This document shows, one piece after another, positions 35,050-47,600 of a stretch of 64,000 nt of DNA (its first letter is position 1; every line of letters begins with the position of its first letter). The translations under genes were made by a program, and so were the position numbers. This DNA is from Crotophaga sulcirostris (lineage: Eukaryota; Chordata; Aves; Cuculiformes; Crotophagidae): assembly GCA_013397455.1 (NCBI GenBank), contig VYZB01000056.1, positions 5,772-69,771 on the forward strand. Reading direction: 5' to 3'. The notes under the pieces are model-generated. The model was given only the letters and a program-made list of their open reading frames with translations, was not told the origin of the DNA and made no database searches.

Positions 35050-35320
35050 AGGGAAAAAATCCCCCTCCGAGCTCAGAATGAATTGGCAATTCATTTACCA
35101 ACTGTCAGATAAAGTAGCTCAATCCCTATCACGTCTTTAGCTGGAGCTATGGCCAGAAGGAAGCAATTCTCAGCCCACTGTGTGTACATGTTTGGGGTAT
35201 GTTAGTGATTAGGGTATTCCTGCCTGGGGGATGCAGAAAGATATGACTCAGATTCACAAAAGAGCCATAAATCTCCCTCCTTTTATTCAAAATGTGTGCT
35301 TTATAGCCATTTCCTGGCCG
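35050..35320. promoter_or_regulatory. Candidate element with 19-bp palindrome and MEIS/GATA sites
   Basis: AATGAATTGGCAATTCATT (35087-35105) is a perfect palindrome with 9-base arms around one G. Overlapping-adjacent MEIS core CTGTCA (35102-35107 counts from actgtca) and GATA motif AGATAA (35107-35112) follow almost at once. The right part has TTTATAGCC and AATAAATATG. Function is inferred. Confidence 0.3.
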
Positions 35321-38300
35321 ATTTCTGCCTTGAATAAATATGTAATGTATCTGTGTGTGTATATAGTTTTCTAGGTCCAAGCACTGGGCTGCTTCTCAAG
35401 AGTGAACTGTCTGCTTGGGAAAAGTTTGAATGCGGTTCTCTGTTGTTCTTTCATCCCAAGAAAAATCCCTCATTGTGCCTTAACTGGCAGAGTGGTGTCC
35501 TGGTGGCACCTGCTGCTGTCCTCATTCATCTGTGGTGGGGTGACCTACGAGGGGACCAGTGCGAGAGATGACCTGAAGGAACCCAAAAGGTCATCCAGGT
35601 CTCAGGGCAGGATCAGCTAGACTGAAAACTGAGATTTTTGGTAATCTAGCCATGAGTCAGGCCTCACACAGCACTAGATTTGGATGTCAGCAGCAAGTGG
35701 AGCGCAAAAGTGCAGCAGCTACTGTGCTAACTTCCCATGACTGGGCTGATGGTCACCCAGGAACTGGGTTTACTGCAATGCTGGAGCCTGCCTGTCTCTG
35801 CAGCTGAAATAACATCTAGTTCCCAATTTGTAGGTTACAATATATCTCCAGCCCGTGGTACCTGTGAGACTTCCTTTCCCCATCTCGAGAGCAGCATCAT
35901 CCATGCAGATTTCCTCTCCTTGTCCTCCAATCCCACAATGCTTTCAACCAATTTGTTGTCTCCCAGTTTACTGTTCCCACATCTTCTTTTCCACCTCTGT
36001 TTTCTCAGTGTCATCTCTATCTGCATGATTTAGAAAGGACAACACAGACCTGAAGGAAAAAGCAGTAGGAGATGGATGGCAACACAGGAGGAAGTAAAGA
36101 CAGGGATACTTATTGCTTCTTATGTCCCCATTATAGGCCGCACATGCAGAAATGCCCAATGACTTAATTTTGTTATCTTTTGACACTGATGGGCTGTAGC
36201 TCTTCATTGAAATGAGCTGAAGAGGTTGAATCATTCGCTCTTTTCCATTTTTATCCAGAGGATGAGTACCAGGAATAACAATGGCAACAATTTTGCTCTG
36301 GGAGAGTAATATCAGTAAATTTTCCATCAGTGTCCTGCTCTTTTAAGTCATGCAGAAGGCTGCTTCCCCTCAGTAAAACAACAGGAAAACCCATCCTCTT
36401 TGCAAGGAAAGCAGTAAAAGTTTAGGGTCTGGCACTGCTACTTTATTTTTAGCTCTAATCCTTTAAGCCTGCAGTTCCTTTCTGTTTCCTTTTCCCTTAA
36501 ACCAGGACCTGCAATCATTTGGCCCTGATTCAAAGTCTCAAAGCCAACGGCAAACCTCCCAGATCCCATGCCAGAGAAGTCTGGTAGGAGCCTAAGGTTT
36601 ATCTCGTAGAGGGCTTGATCTGAAAGCTGCTGAAGTTGGTGGGAATCTTACCACTAACCCTGAGGAGCTTTTTTTACCATGTCTTTAAACTTACCCTTCC
36701 TACCCGGCAGTACCCTGATTGTACTTGTTATTTAAAAATAACTCATGTTATTGCAAAAAACAGTCTCAAAGTTTCCTAAACTTTGGTCTTAGACTAGAAT
36801 TGATCTCACATTCATAATACAATACATCGAATAAAGGATAAATCAAGAAAGACATAGCCAATTAATGTCTGGGGGTACGATGTGATGGGAATTTCTTCTA
36901 AAGGCAGATGGCACTGGAGCAAAATATGTGTTTGTGCGTGTGCTGTGGATACTATTCAGGGGAACAGCTCTGTAAGGCTGCTCTTTGCTGCTTCTCAGTG
37001 ATCTCTTTTGGATGAACATAGGCTTCTTATTGCAGGTTTAGACTCTTCCATGAGCCATTCCCAACATGTGAATAGTCCTGTGGCTCCCAGGAGACATTTA
37101 TTCCCTTACATTAGTTACCTCTTTACTATTGCTACTACCTCTGTATCGGATGCTACTGTTACTCGTGTCATTTATTAGCAGAAGAAATTCCAGGGATCTC
37201 CCAAATGCTGGGGTTAGTAATTCTGTACCTGGGGGGGAAATTTGATTTCAAATCAACAGCAGACCTGAAACCTTCCAGACAAGTCTCTCATCTCTGGCTA
37301 CAGCTTGTAGCTTTTTCCCTCCATGGTATCTCCATTTAAGGCCCACTCATGTAAACATTTATAAGCACATGATGGTTTTAACAATGATTCATCCTGTTAA
37401 AGTCCAAGTTGACTACTCAGAGGATGGTTTCCAGAACCAGGCAATAGATATAGAAAGGGCAGGGACCATGACTCTTCTGTGCTATCTCAAGTGGCTAACA
37501 CTTTAGACACAACAGGCTCAATTTAAGAGGAGCTGATCTCCCTTGACTATACATTAAATTTGCTTAGAAACAGCATTTTTATTTTTCCTTTAGGAAATCC
37601 TTTGTGTTCCAACATGCCAAATGGGTGCAGATTGTTGGGACAACCCAAGATTTTCAGGCAACTTCAGTGATGGTTCAGAGCAGGCACTTCATGTAAACAG
37701 TCCTGGGAGAAGGAGAGTGGGATGCGACTTTATGTACACCAAGATTTTATTACCAGCCAGGAAATAGATATCCCAACTTTTCATTTTTTTGACCCAAACA
37801 GGGCTTCAGAGCAGCAGTAGATATATCACTTTGAAAAGCTTTTTTCCCTGACTTGTGACACTTGTGTTTTACTCATCCCCAAAATGTAGCTGGTGGAGGG
37901 ACACATCTGGTCCCCAGCTCAGCACAGGCATTTGGGAACCTGCTTGTGTGTATGTTGGAAGCAGTGGCCAACAGTGGTGGCAGCTCCCAGGTCTGTGTGG
38001 GGACCACATGTGCTGTACTGGAGAAGGCACTTAGCTCTCTGGGTTGCATTCAAGCACTTCAAATACCACTGTGAAGTGGGCTGTGTACCCAGAGCGTCTC
38101 TGTGCCCTCTGGTCTGGGAACCTCTCTTCTGGCTGGAAGAGGCAGGTTTAAACCAGCTCTGTGCAGCTGCAGGCACACTGACAACAATGTCCTTACCTGG
38201 TGGTGTCATGCAGGATGTCCCACCACTGCAAGTGTTCTCCATGACCTTGATGGGAGGCAGGGAATAAACAGAGATGGAGAAGGGGCAACCCTGGACTAAT

Positions 38301-41300
38301 TCTTAGCTCCTGTTTGTGAAAGACTCTCAAAGCTATCTAAGGAATGGGGCTTTTTTTTTTTTTTGATGCCACCTTGTACATTTAAGCAGAGAACTTCCAA
38401 GGAATTCCAGGGGACACTTATTTGGTCTTTTGCAAGCAGACATGACCTTCACTGCCCATGCCCTCAGCCAGTTGGATGTCAGCCAGCTCCGCACTAGAAG
38501 GCGTTTAGCTTTGTCAGTGTGGTGTTCAGTCTGAACTATTACCAAAAATAGGAATTAAAAATGCATTCAATGCTTTTCTTAAATGATACTGTGTTAGCTG
38601 TTTTACAAGCAAACAGCACGTTATTCATGTGAGACTTAGATGAAAGCCAAAAAAAGTTGTCCAAAACTGAAGCTATGGCAAAATTAATCTTTTTTTCATT
38701 ACAAGATGATTCAATTTAGAGAAATGTTTCACTTTTTTAGTGATTTATCAACTGTCTGCAAATATATTGGGTAATTTAACTTAGAAATTATCATTCTGTT
38801 GAAGAGTTAAAGCTTTCTCTGGGTACCAGTGAAGGGCTCCTGGAAATATGTAGCTTCATGCTGTGGTAATAGGAAAAAGGAATGAAGTGGGTTGATTGTA
38901 TGAGTATATAAAGTATATGTAAGGTATCTATAAAATATTTTTGATCTGCTTGACTAGTGGGCAACCAAATGCTGAAGTAGAGATTCCAGCATATAATATC
39001 TTTGTGAGAGTTACAGCCTCATTAGACATTTGAAGAAGGTATCTATAGACCATCGAGACTTCTGTGAAAAGAAAAGTGGTAGCAGGATGTGTTACCAGGG
39101 AGAAAATACAAAAGTCAAAGATCCTGAGCTTGGCCGCGCAGTTGCTTTGCTGGGAGTGGGGCGGGGTGGGGTGTGGAATCAGAGTTTCCAGGAAAAGCCT
39201 CAAGATGGTGGTAAGATTGAGTGAGGGAACACCTGGGGAAGATTGATTAAGAGACAACCAACGCGTGTGTGTGATTTATGAGGAGTGGTCCTGGCTTTAG
39301 TAGGAGTTCTTTGGAGATATTGCTGCTGTGGAGCAGGACAAAAAAACTCCTGGATGCAATATGGTTACTGTATCGTCAAACATCACTTGATAAAGTTCCA
39401 CAAGTGAGTTTATTAGCTTAGCAAGGGAGAAACAGAATATGAGGTCAAATACGCTGTGGGGCAGAAACTTGCTTCAAGAAACTGCAATTCTCTCTATCAG
39501 TCCAACTCTATGTGTGTGTATATATAAAAATCTGCCTCCCTGTCCATCAAGCTATTTACTTGGCTAACATCAGCCACTTCTGCTCCTTGTTCCTGGCAGC
39601 TGGGAGTAATTTAGTGTGGTGGAGGGATGGCTGCTGCAGCTGGGAGAAGATTATTTCTGGGACTCCTGAGATGCCCCTTCGGGCATGCGTTTTCTCATGC
39701 AAGGAAAGGGACTGCACTTCTGTGTGTTGGCTGATGGAACTGTGACCAGGAGGTGTTTTGAGGGTACAGCAGCTGGTGAGTAGCCCTTTGGGCAGTGGAC
39801 ATGTAGGCTGGGAGTTGTGTAGTTGGGTGTAATCTGGGGGTCTGTACCCCAGTGAGTTCAGTGCCTCTCTCCTCTAGTCCTCCACTGTGGCTTTGTAGGT
39901 TTTCCTCTATGCCCATCCAGGCTGGCTTCCCTTGGGGTAAATGCAATGGCAGAAATTACGTTGGAAATGAAAGAAAATAAAGCTGGGCTGTACTTTCATC
40001 CTTTCTCTGCTCCTTTCTATCTTCTGAGAGTCTTCTACCTCTTCATTTTTTTTCTTCACTGCTGTCACTTTGATCAGCAGTCTGTCTGGAGTCTCTGAGA
40101 AATTTCTCAATGCAGTGGTGAGCGTCAAGCCCACTGGCACCAGCCCTTCCCTTTGAATGTAAGCCACAGAGTCCCCAAGGAACGATGGCCACAAGTGGAA
40201 AACCACAGCTCTGATAAATCCATCCCTCCTATTTCAAGTGCTTAACGCTCTGTCCAAGGCACTGGAGCCTTCATTTTAAGATCTAATGAATAACTAGACA
40301 GCATCTGAAAGATGGCTAAATGAATACACAGTGTTTTCTAGCAGGATAAGGACAGGGGAGCAGATAAGAAGATGGATAGCTTTGGCTTTTGGTGTGAAGG
40401 ATGACCTCCAGGTATGTCATATTAATGTTGGCAAAATTAAGGAGTTCGAGCATCCCCTGAGTCTGCAATGCCCAAGGGACTGGAATATGCAGCTCTGTAT
40501 CTACTGCCTTTCAAATGCATCAGAGTTTTCTGTGACGTAATGTTTGGGTTTATTTGTATTTATATCACTTTGAATTCTCTAGGGAATAACAATGACTGGG
40601 CTGTGTTCCCTCTCCTTTGATAAGGTTGTAGCTTTTGGAATGTCACATTTGGAGGTGAAGCTTTGAAAGATGTGTCCAAAAGGGAATGAGACAGAGAGGC
40701 AGGCAGCTTTATAGACTTTGTTTCTGGTCTTACTCAAGGCAAGGCACCAAGCTGCTTCTTTCTGTTCTGCTCTCCAGAGCCTAAACAACAAGATCACTTT
40801 AATTCCTGGTCAATAATCACTCTTGGCACAAATACGTGCACTTCTGAGACCATACAATGAGACATCAGAATGCTTTCAAGGTCATATTGAGAGGCCAGAC
40901 TACTAGAACAAAAGGAAAAGGAGGAAGGCATATAAAGCCTTCTCATAAATCCTAGAAATCTTTTGATGCCTTCAGCTCTAAAGCTACAATGGGGTAAAAA
41001 CTGCAGCCAGAAAAAGAATATGGGACACTAGGGTTCATTTTAAGTAAGGAATCAGCTGGGAACTTAGAGAAGATAGAGTTATGGCATCACTTTGTAGGGG
41101 TGACCATACTTAATGACTACTTTTGCTTGTGGTCAGAAGGAAGGATGTTACTGTCCTATGGGCTGGGGCAATTAGGATGAGTCCAACTCCAAAGCATACT
41201 CTTTGGGAGGGGAGGATGACCTCTAAACTGAGTTTTTCCAAATTAAGAAGGGACTGAGCTGGCTAAATGGCTTGTAGTAGTCTTCGGGAGGAGACTTAAA

Positions 41301-44016
41301 CTCAGTGGGGTCACTGTTTGGCTATTAATAAAAAGGGGATTCCAGCCAAAGCGCTCTCCCTGACGGGGCAGTGAAATGATACAGGCAGTTGCCAAGAAGG
41401 CCACAAAGGCTTTATGTTCTTTTAAAACCCAGACAGATACAAAAGAAACATGTGTGGGGAGCTTGGAGGGAAGGGAGTTGAAAGTAAATGGGGAGGTGGT
41501 TGGGATGCAATAAGCTGGAATTGGGATATGTTTGGGGGCTCTCAGCCCATTCTGAGAACTGGTTGTCTCTTGTGGTCTGTGTCCTGACCTCCCTAATGCT
41601 CACCTGAAAAAGGCTTTACCAATGAATTCATACTCTGGCTTGTTGCGTATGAGGCTACCTTGAACCAAGACCTGGGGAGAGCAGGTCTGAATGGAGAAGG
41701 GTCCATACAGTTTTCTGGAGAATGTGCCTCTGAGCTGCATCTCATATTTGCATCCAGATGATGCGTGTTCCTATGAGTGTAACCTGATGGAAAAAAAATA
41801 TTAAATCACCAAAATGTATTTGGGAGGCTTCATCTTGCATAGACTCTACCAGCATTTTTGCAATATCCTGGCAAGTGCAGCATCCATCACTCTTCTAGGG
41901 CAGAGTGGAATCCTGGCAGTGTAACCCCCACCCCCCATGTATGCTTTCTTTGGGTCCTAGAGAGATCAGCAGATCTTGCAGTCAGGGCTGGGCATCCTCA
42001 TCATCTAATTTTAGAAATTTAAAATTTAGGCATCAAATCAAAGCTACCCATCCAGGCTTTTCTTTAAGCCACACACGTGTCCTTTGGCTCCTAGAGACTG
42101 CAGGTCAGCACTGCAGCAAAAGCACAGATAAAGCGCGTGGCTGTAGGGATGACCCAGCAGTGAGAGACGGTGCATTGGCTTTGGGTGAGGACATGGTGTT
42201 GGCACAGAGTCAGACTTCTGTTCCAAGCCTCTCGTGTGCCTAGACAGAAAGATAAACAGAAATGGGAAACAGCAACTGGATCAACAGAAATGCAGCTTCT
42301 ATTCTGATATTTGCTCTTGGTGGTGTTTACATTCTTTCAGAGCAGAGACAAAGTCAACAACAAACTATAATAATCGCAGCAGCAACAACAGAAAAATCCC
42401 CACTAGACCTGTTTTCCAGCTCATGCTTTGGCACAGACTGTCTGCTGCTTGCTTCTTGTGTTATAGCACTGCTTGGAAGCGATAAGAAGCACACAACCTC
42501 CTGTACTTTAAAGTGCACTAGAAATAGAAAGAGAGATACGGAGCTACAAAAGGAAACCGACTACCTTCAGGCTTTCCCCAGAGCTGACTTTGTGGCTCAA
42601 CATCCAGGAGCCCAGTGCAGTATTGCAAATCCAGGACAATTTTTCCTTTCTCTTTGATGGGCAGTAAGTCAATCTGCTAGTCAAAACTGCAACATCTCTG
42701 CTTTAACCAAATACGCTGAGATTGTGGTGCTGGTGAGGTGAATGGAACATGTACCACTGACACAACCACGTTTTGGCTGAAGGCCTTTGGTCCAGGATCT
42801 CATTTTTAACTTCAGGTATAACGTAGTTGTGGACTTGTCAGTGCTAGAAAAATGATGGATTCATTAGCAGAAAGTTCTATGGATTACCCAATTATGATGA
42901 TAAAATAGAAGACAACCTCCTGGAAAGGAGGAGCTTTGGGCGGCTTGTGGTTCATCTGATGTGGTCCCTCTTAGGCTCCTACAGTTCGTCACTGAGTCTG
43001 TTGCCTTTCTCTTCATGTTCATCCCCCAGATGGCCAATCCCTTCCAAACCAACACCTACAGAGACTGGCAAGCATGCTAAGTGGTAGAGTGGGGAACTTT
43101 TTCAGCAGATGTGGGCTAGAGCTTGCAAGACCAGTCGAGAGCGCCAGACTCTCTGGTTTCCCTGTACTTGGTCAGGTGTACAGGAGAGGGAGATGCTCTC
43201 TGTAAAGCCAAGAATCTGCACTAGCCTTAGGAAGCACTTGTATTTCACCAAGCCTTAGGCCTGTAAAAAAACCCTAATACTTAACATGGGCCATTTGTTT
43301 AGATCCGCTGAATTCAACGGACCATCCAGCCTTTGGCCACAAGCTCAGTGAAGTTGAGATCACTCTGCACAAATTGCAAACCATGTCTGATATTGGGCAC
43401 GTACTGAGCTCAGACTACTACATCTTCACCAGCACTGTTCTTGAGCTTGATTCAGCACATGCTCAATATGCATTTTCATTTTTGGGCAGTGAATTTCATG
43501 GTGCACCTGCTCAACTATTTCACAGAGATGAACCCAGGAGATCAATAACTGCACGAGTACCTAATCCTCATTTTCCACTGATGCATATGTTCTTTTACCC
43601 TCCAAAGCAAACATCTCAGCATACAAGATGAAGATTGCTTTCCATGAATAGTTTTGCTCTGTTCTTAGAAGAGACCTGGGAAAATCTGTGGAAACTTTCT
43701 CGCTGACCCAAGTGAATTGAGAAAAAGAAAACATTGCTTCAGAGTCAAAAAGGGAAAGAGTTTTTGTTTTTTCTTGCGTTCAGGGATGAACATGAAAGGC
43801 AATCCACGAGGGAAAGGGGAATGGCTGACTAGAAACCACAAAAAAGTTTTCTAGGACTTGGCTAAAATCATGCTGCACTAGGATTAATCGGTGCTTTACA
43901 GCCTGGATGTCAACAAGAGTCATGCACGATCAACTCTACAGCCTATTTTGCAGAGTACTGTGGGACAGGGGGTGGGGATCTATCAGTGAAATTCACTGCT
44001 GGATGGACAACTATAA

Positions 44017-44618
44017 TCATAGAAACATAGAATGATTTGCGTTGGAAGAGACCTCTAACCCCATCCAGTTCCAACCCCTCTGCTGTGGGCAGGGACTCCT
44101 CCCACTGGGTCAGGGTGCTCAAGGCTCCATCCAACCTGGCCTTGAACACCTCCAGGAATGCAGCAGCCACTGCTTCTTTGGGCAACCTGTGCCAGGGCCC
44201 CACCCATCCTCACAGTAAGGAATTTTTTGCTTACAGTTTGTAAAAAGTCCCTCTCCAGCTTTCCTGTAGGATTCCTCTAGGTACTGAAAGGCTGCTATAG
44301 GGTGCCCCAGAGCCTTCTCTTCTCTGGACTGAACAACCCCAATTCTCAGCCTGCCTTCATAGGAGAGGTGTTTCACCTCTCTGATAATCTTCATGGCCTC
44401 CTGGATTCGCTCTAACAGATCCGTGTCCTTCCTGTGCTGAGGACTCCAGAACTGAGCACAGGAGTGCAGGTGGGGTCTCACCAGAGCAGAGCAGAGGGGC
44501 AGAATCTCCTCCCTTGAACCTGCTGGCCCTGCTGCTTTTGGTGAAGCCCAGGATAAGGCTGGCTTTCTTGGCTGTGAGTGCATATTGTCTGCTCACATGC
44601 AGTTTTTTATCCACTAAA
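44017..44618 (-). repeat. CR1 LINE 3'-end fragment, longest copy
   Basis: About 600 bp from 'aatcatagaaacatagaatg' through 'ggcagggactcctcccactg', 'ttctctggactgaacaaccc', 'ctctgataatcttcatggcc', 'gagcacaggagtgcaggtgg' and ending at 'ttttttatccactaa'. Frames of 85-154 codons on the minus strand are decayed CR1 sequence. The next region of the LINE consensus is absent, so it is 5'-truncated. Confidence 0.95.
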
Positions 44619-47600
44619 CAGGCAACTGGTGTCTGATCAGAATTAATTCTGTCTGGATCTGATCTTGCTAATCTCTCTGCTAAAATCCAGGCCTCGTCCT
44701 TCCTCTTGCACCCCTCACCAGCTCAAAGAAGGGGGAATAAAATAAAAGGAAGTGGTTGAAAAAGTCTTTGAAGAGGAAATTCTTGTCTAATTCTAGGTCA
44801 TGGCAGGGGCTGTGTGTTCCGCACAGGGGGATGATAGAATCTCCCATGAATGGAAAAGCCATTGACCATTTCCAGTCCAGCACTAAAGACTTCCTCCCAT
44901 CTGGCCCTGAAAAGGAAGAAGTGTTTTGGTGCATGGAAAGGGTGGCTCGTTACATAGGAGGAATCATGTCCTGGCTGCATGGGGACGCAGGATGTCAAGC
45001 CTGGAAGGCAAAGCATTTATTTTGGAAAAGGCAAACTCCAAATTTCTAATGTGCATGTGGATGTGCTTCACCTCTCTCTCCTCCTCCATCTCCCTCTTCT
45101 TTTGTGCCTTTCCAGCCAGTCTTCCTGGGAAGAAGAGGGGCCATACTCCCAGTTTGCTGTCCCTGTCCCCCCTCCGCTGGGCATGGAGTCACTCTGTCAC
45201 CTGTTGCCAGCAAAGGTTCTGGCAGTGGAGGACAAAGCTGGTAGCTGGGTTCCTGTTCCCAAGCTCGTTGTGGTACTGCCCTGCTGAGAAGCCTTGGCTT
45301 CTTTGGTTTCCCACACTTCAGCTTGCTCGCTCCTTCCATGAGTTTCTAAAGTGCTTTGTGCAAAGCCAAAACACCTGCTCTGTGAACTCAGATACTTGGG
45401 GAACTTGGCAGAGATGCTTCTCCTGACGTGGTATGAATTTTTAAGTATTGCAGGTATATATGATTCAGTCTCTCTCTCCTGAAGCATCTGGCACACTGCC
45501 TCGTTAGTTATCTTTTCTTTCCCTTTGCCAAAACCTTTCCCCCGCCTCTTCCCTTACAGCATTTTAAGCGCAGGAGTGGCAGTAAAATACCTGTGTTGGA
45601 TGTGTCAACTTGAGCCCTCTGTCCTGGCTCCGCAAGGATGCCATCTCACAGCCAGCAGTCACGTCCTGCCTCCAGGAGGTGCCTGCTCTCTACCAGCCAG
45701 TGTCACCTCTGCTCTTCCCACTGAATGATCAACAGTATTGCCTGGCTGTGCCAGCTCTTATTTCTGCCTAATGCAACTGTCTGAAGTCAGTCCAGGAGTC
45801 TGACCTTGAATTAGAGAATGACAGCAAGGACTTAATCTCATGTACAACTGGTGGTCAAAACTCAGCTCTAGAGATACAAGTGAAAAGGCACATCTTCTGC
45901 TATTCACTTTTCCAGCAACAGCCTAATAATTCTCTAAATCCAAACTTTGGATTGCTCAGCTAATATTTTGGAAAGTGGAACAAAAATAACAAAACTAAGC
46001 CTGTTGTAGCCCCTTGAAGTGGACTCAAGTGGAAATAAAAGCCCTTTGCAGAGTGAGCTTTGGACTGATTTTTAATTTCATGTCCAAAAATTACTTGGAA
46101 AGATCATGTCGGCCAAAGGCCAGGGTCTAGTCTACGTACCTGTGCTGCAGTCTAGATGGAGAAGAAAAAGAACAGATGCATTGAGATAAAAAGAAGGATT
46201 TCAGAACGTGTTTTCAAAGCCTCCTGTTAGCCGAAAGGGCTGGAAAGCAGTTTAGAAAACGTATCTAGAGTTTCCTTTGAACATAAGGAAAAAAATTGAC
46301 TTGGACAGTGGTAACATGGTGCCTTTCCAGGCTTACCACAGTGGGGAAATGTCGTTTGCTTGCTAGGTACTCAACCCAAACTCTCCCTTGGGTCAGCTTG
46401 CCTCTCTGTACTGAACAGGCTGATGTGGGAGGAGACAAGCACATGGGAAGTTGAATGAGGCTTTTAAAATATTTGGCCATCCTATAATGGAGATTAAAGT
46501 TGGCAAGTGTGGTTGTTTTTTTTTGTTTGGTTTGGGTTTTTTTTTCTCCTGTCACTTTGCCCAAGTGTCTGAAGAGATCTTTGGTCATAGTGCTCTAACA
46601 GCTTCATTAGAGGCAAAAAGAAGGGACATTCTTTGGCTGACTCAGATTTGGATGTTAGAAGAGAGGGCTGGCTGAGGCTCCCATCCAAACGCCCGCTTTA
46701 GGTGGTGCATGTGCTTTGTCATGTGCTTGTTGGATAGTAGAAGTGGGTTCTTGCTTTCTAGTTATTGAGAGAATCGATGCCATCTCTATCCAAGCTGTCC
46801 TCTGCCAGTAACCTCAATGTCTGTCTTTGGCCAAGGGCAGATCTTCCACCATCTTCTGCCTACCTCTCTTGTCTCTCTGGATTAATGCAAACATGGATGG
46901 AAAAATGAATGCTGTGCACCTACCACCCCATCTCACTCAAAGCGGGCGGGAGGCACAGAGAACCAGCACCTTCCTGCCCTGATTGCAGCACCAGTATGGC
47001 TTGAGCTCCTGGAAGCCAGCTTCCCGGGACATGGAAATTAGGTTCCCTTCCTCTTTTCAATCTTTTAGACATACTTGTTTTTCCATTGCAAACAGAAATT
47101 TTACAAAACTGGGTTTCACATTTTTCTTTTTCTGCTATGTTAACTGTAGGCACAGAAAGAGAAAAAGCAAACATCTAGACTAGTATCAGCAATGATTTCC
47201 ATGGAAACCATGGGGGTTTTAACAATTCTGGAGACTGATGGACGTGTATGTTCACTAAAAGTGAAGTCCAGCTGGACCTAATGCTGGAATTCACAGAGCT
47301 AATGGTGAAACCAGTGGGTCTAACATGGAAAACAATGTGGGACTAATGTTGAGCTTGGCGGAAAAACATGGTTCTTGCAGTGAAATGTTCTAAGGCCATC
47401 CGTACAAATAAGGTGAAGCCAATACGGAAGAAAACATTGAAGTTGACCAAGAATAACCAAATGGAGGGTTAATGATGAATCTCGGATATATGGATGCAAG
47501 GCTCTGCCTTCCTTTCATAATTATATCTCTTTACAATCTTCTGCCAGTGTTCTTTAGCCTAAAAATTGTATTTGGTTGCCTTCACATTGAAGGCCTATGT

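Larger units (their letters stand above)
32096..44016. other. Gene-poor interval downstream of TBX5
   Basis: About 12 kb with no recognisable exon and no clear CR1. It includes AT-rich, repeat-free islands at 33400-33660 and 35050-35320, a T13/A10 junction (about 35028-35050), a T-run near 38350-38364 and many chance frames of 60-130 codons. The 131-codon frame at 42262-42657 has no similarity I recognise. Confidence 0.7.

Noticed and set aside
44119..44614. 154- and 85-codon minus-strand frames resembling each other's CR1 context
   Set aside because: They lie wholly inside the CR1 copy at 44017-44618, in its non-coding 3' region.
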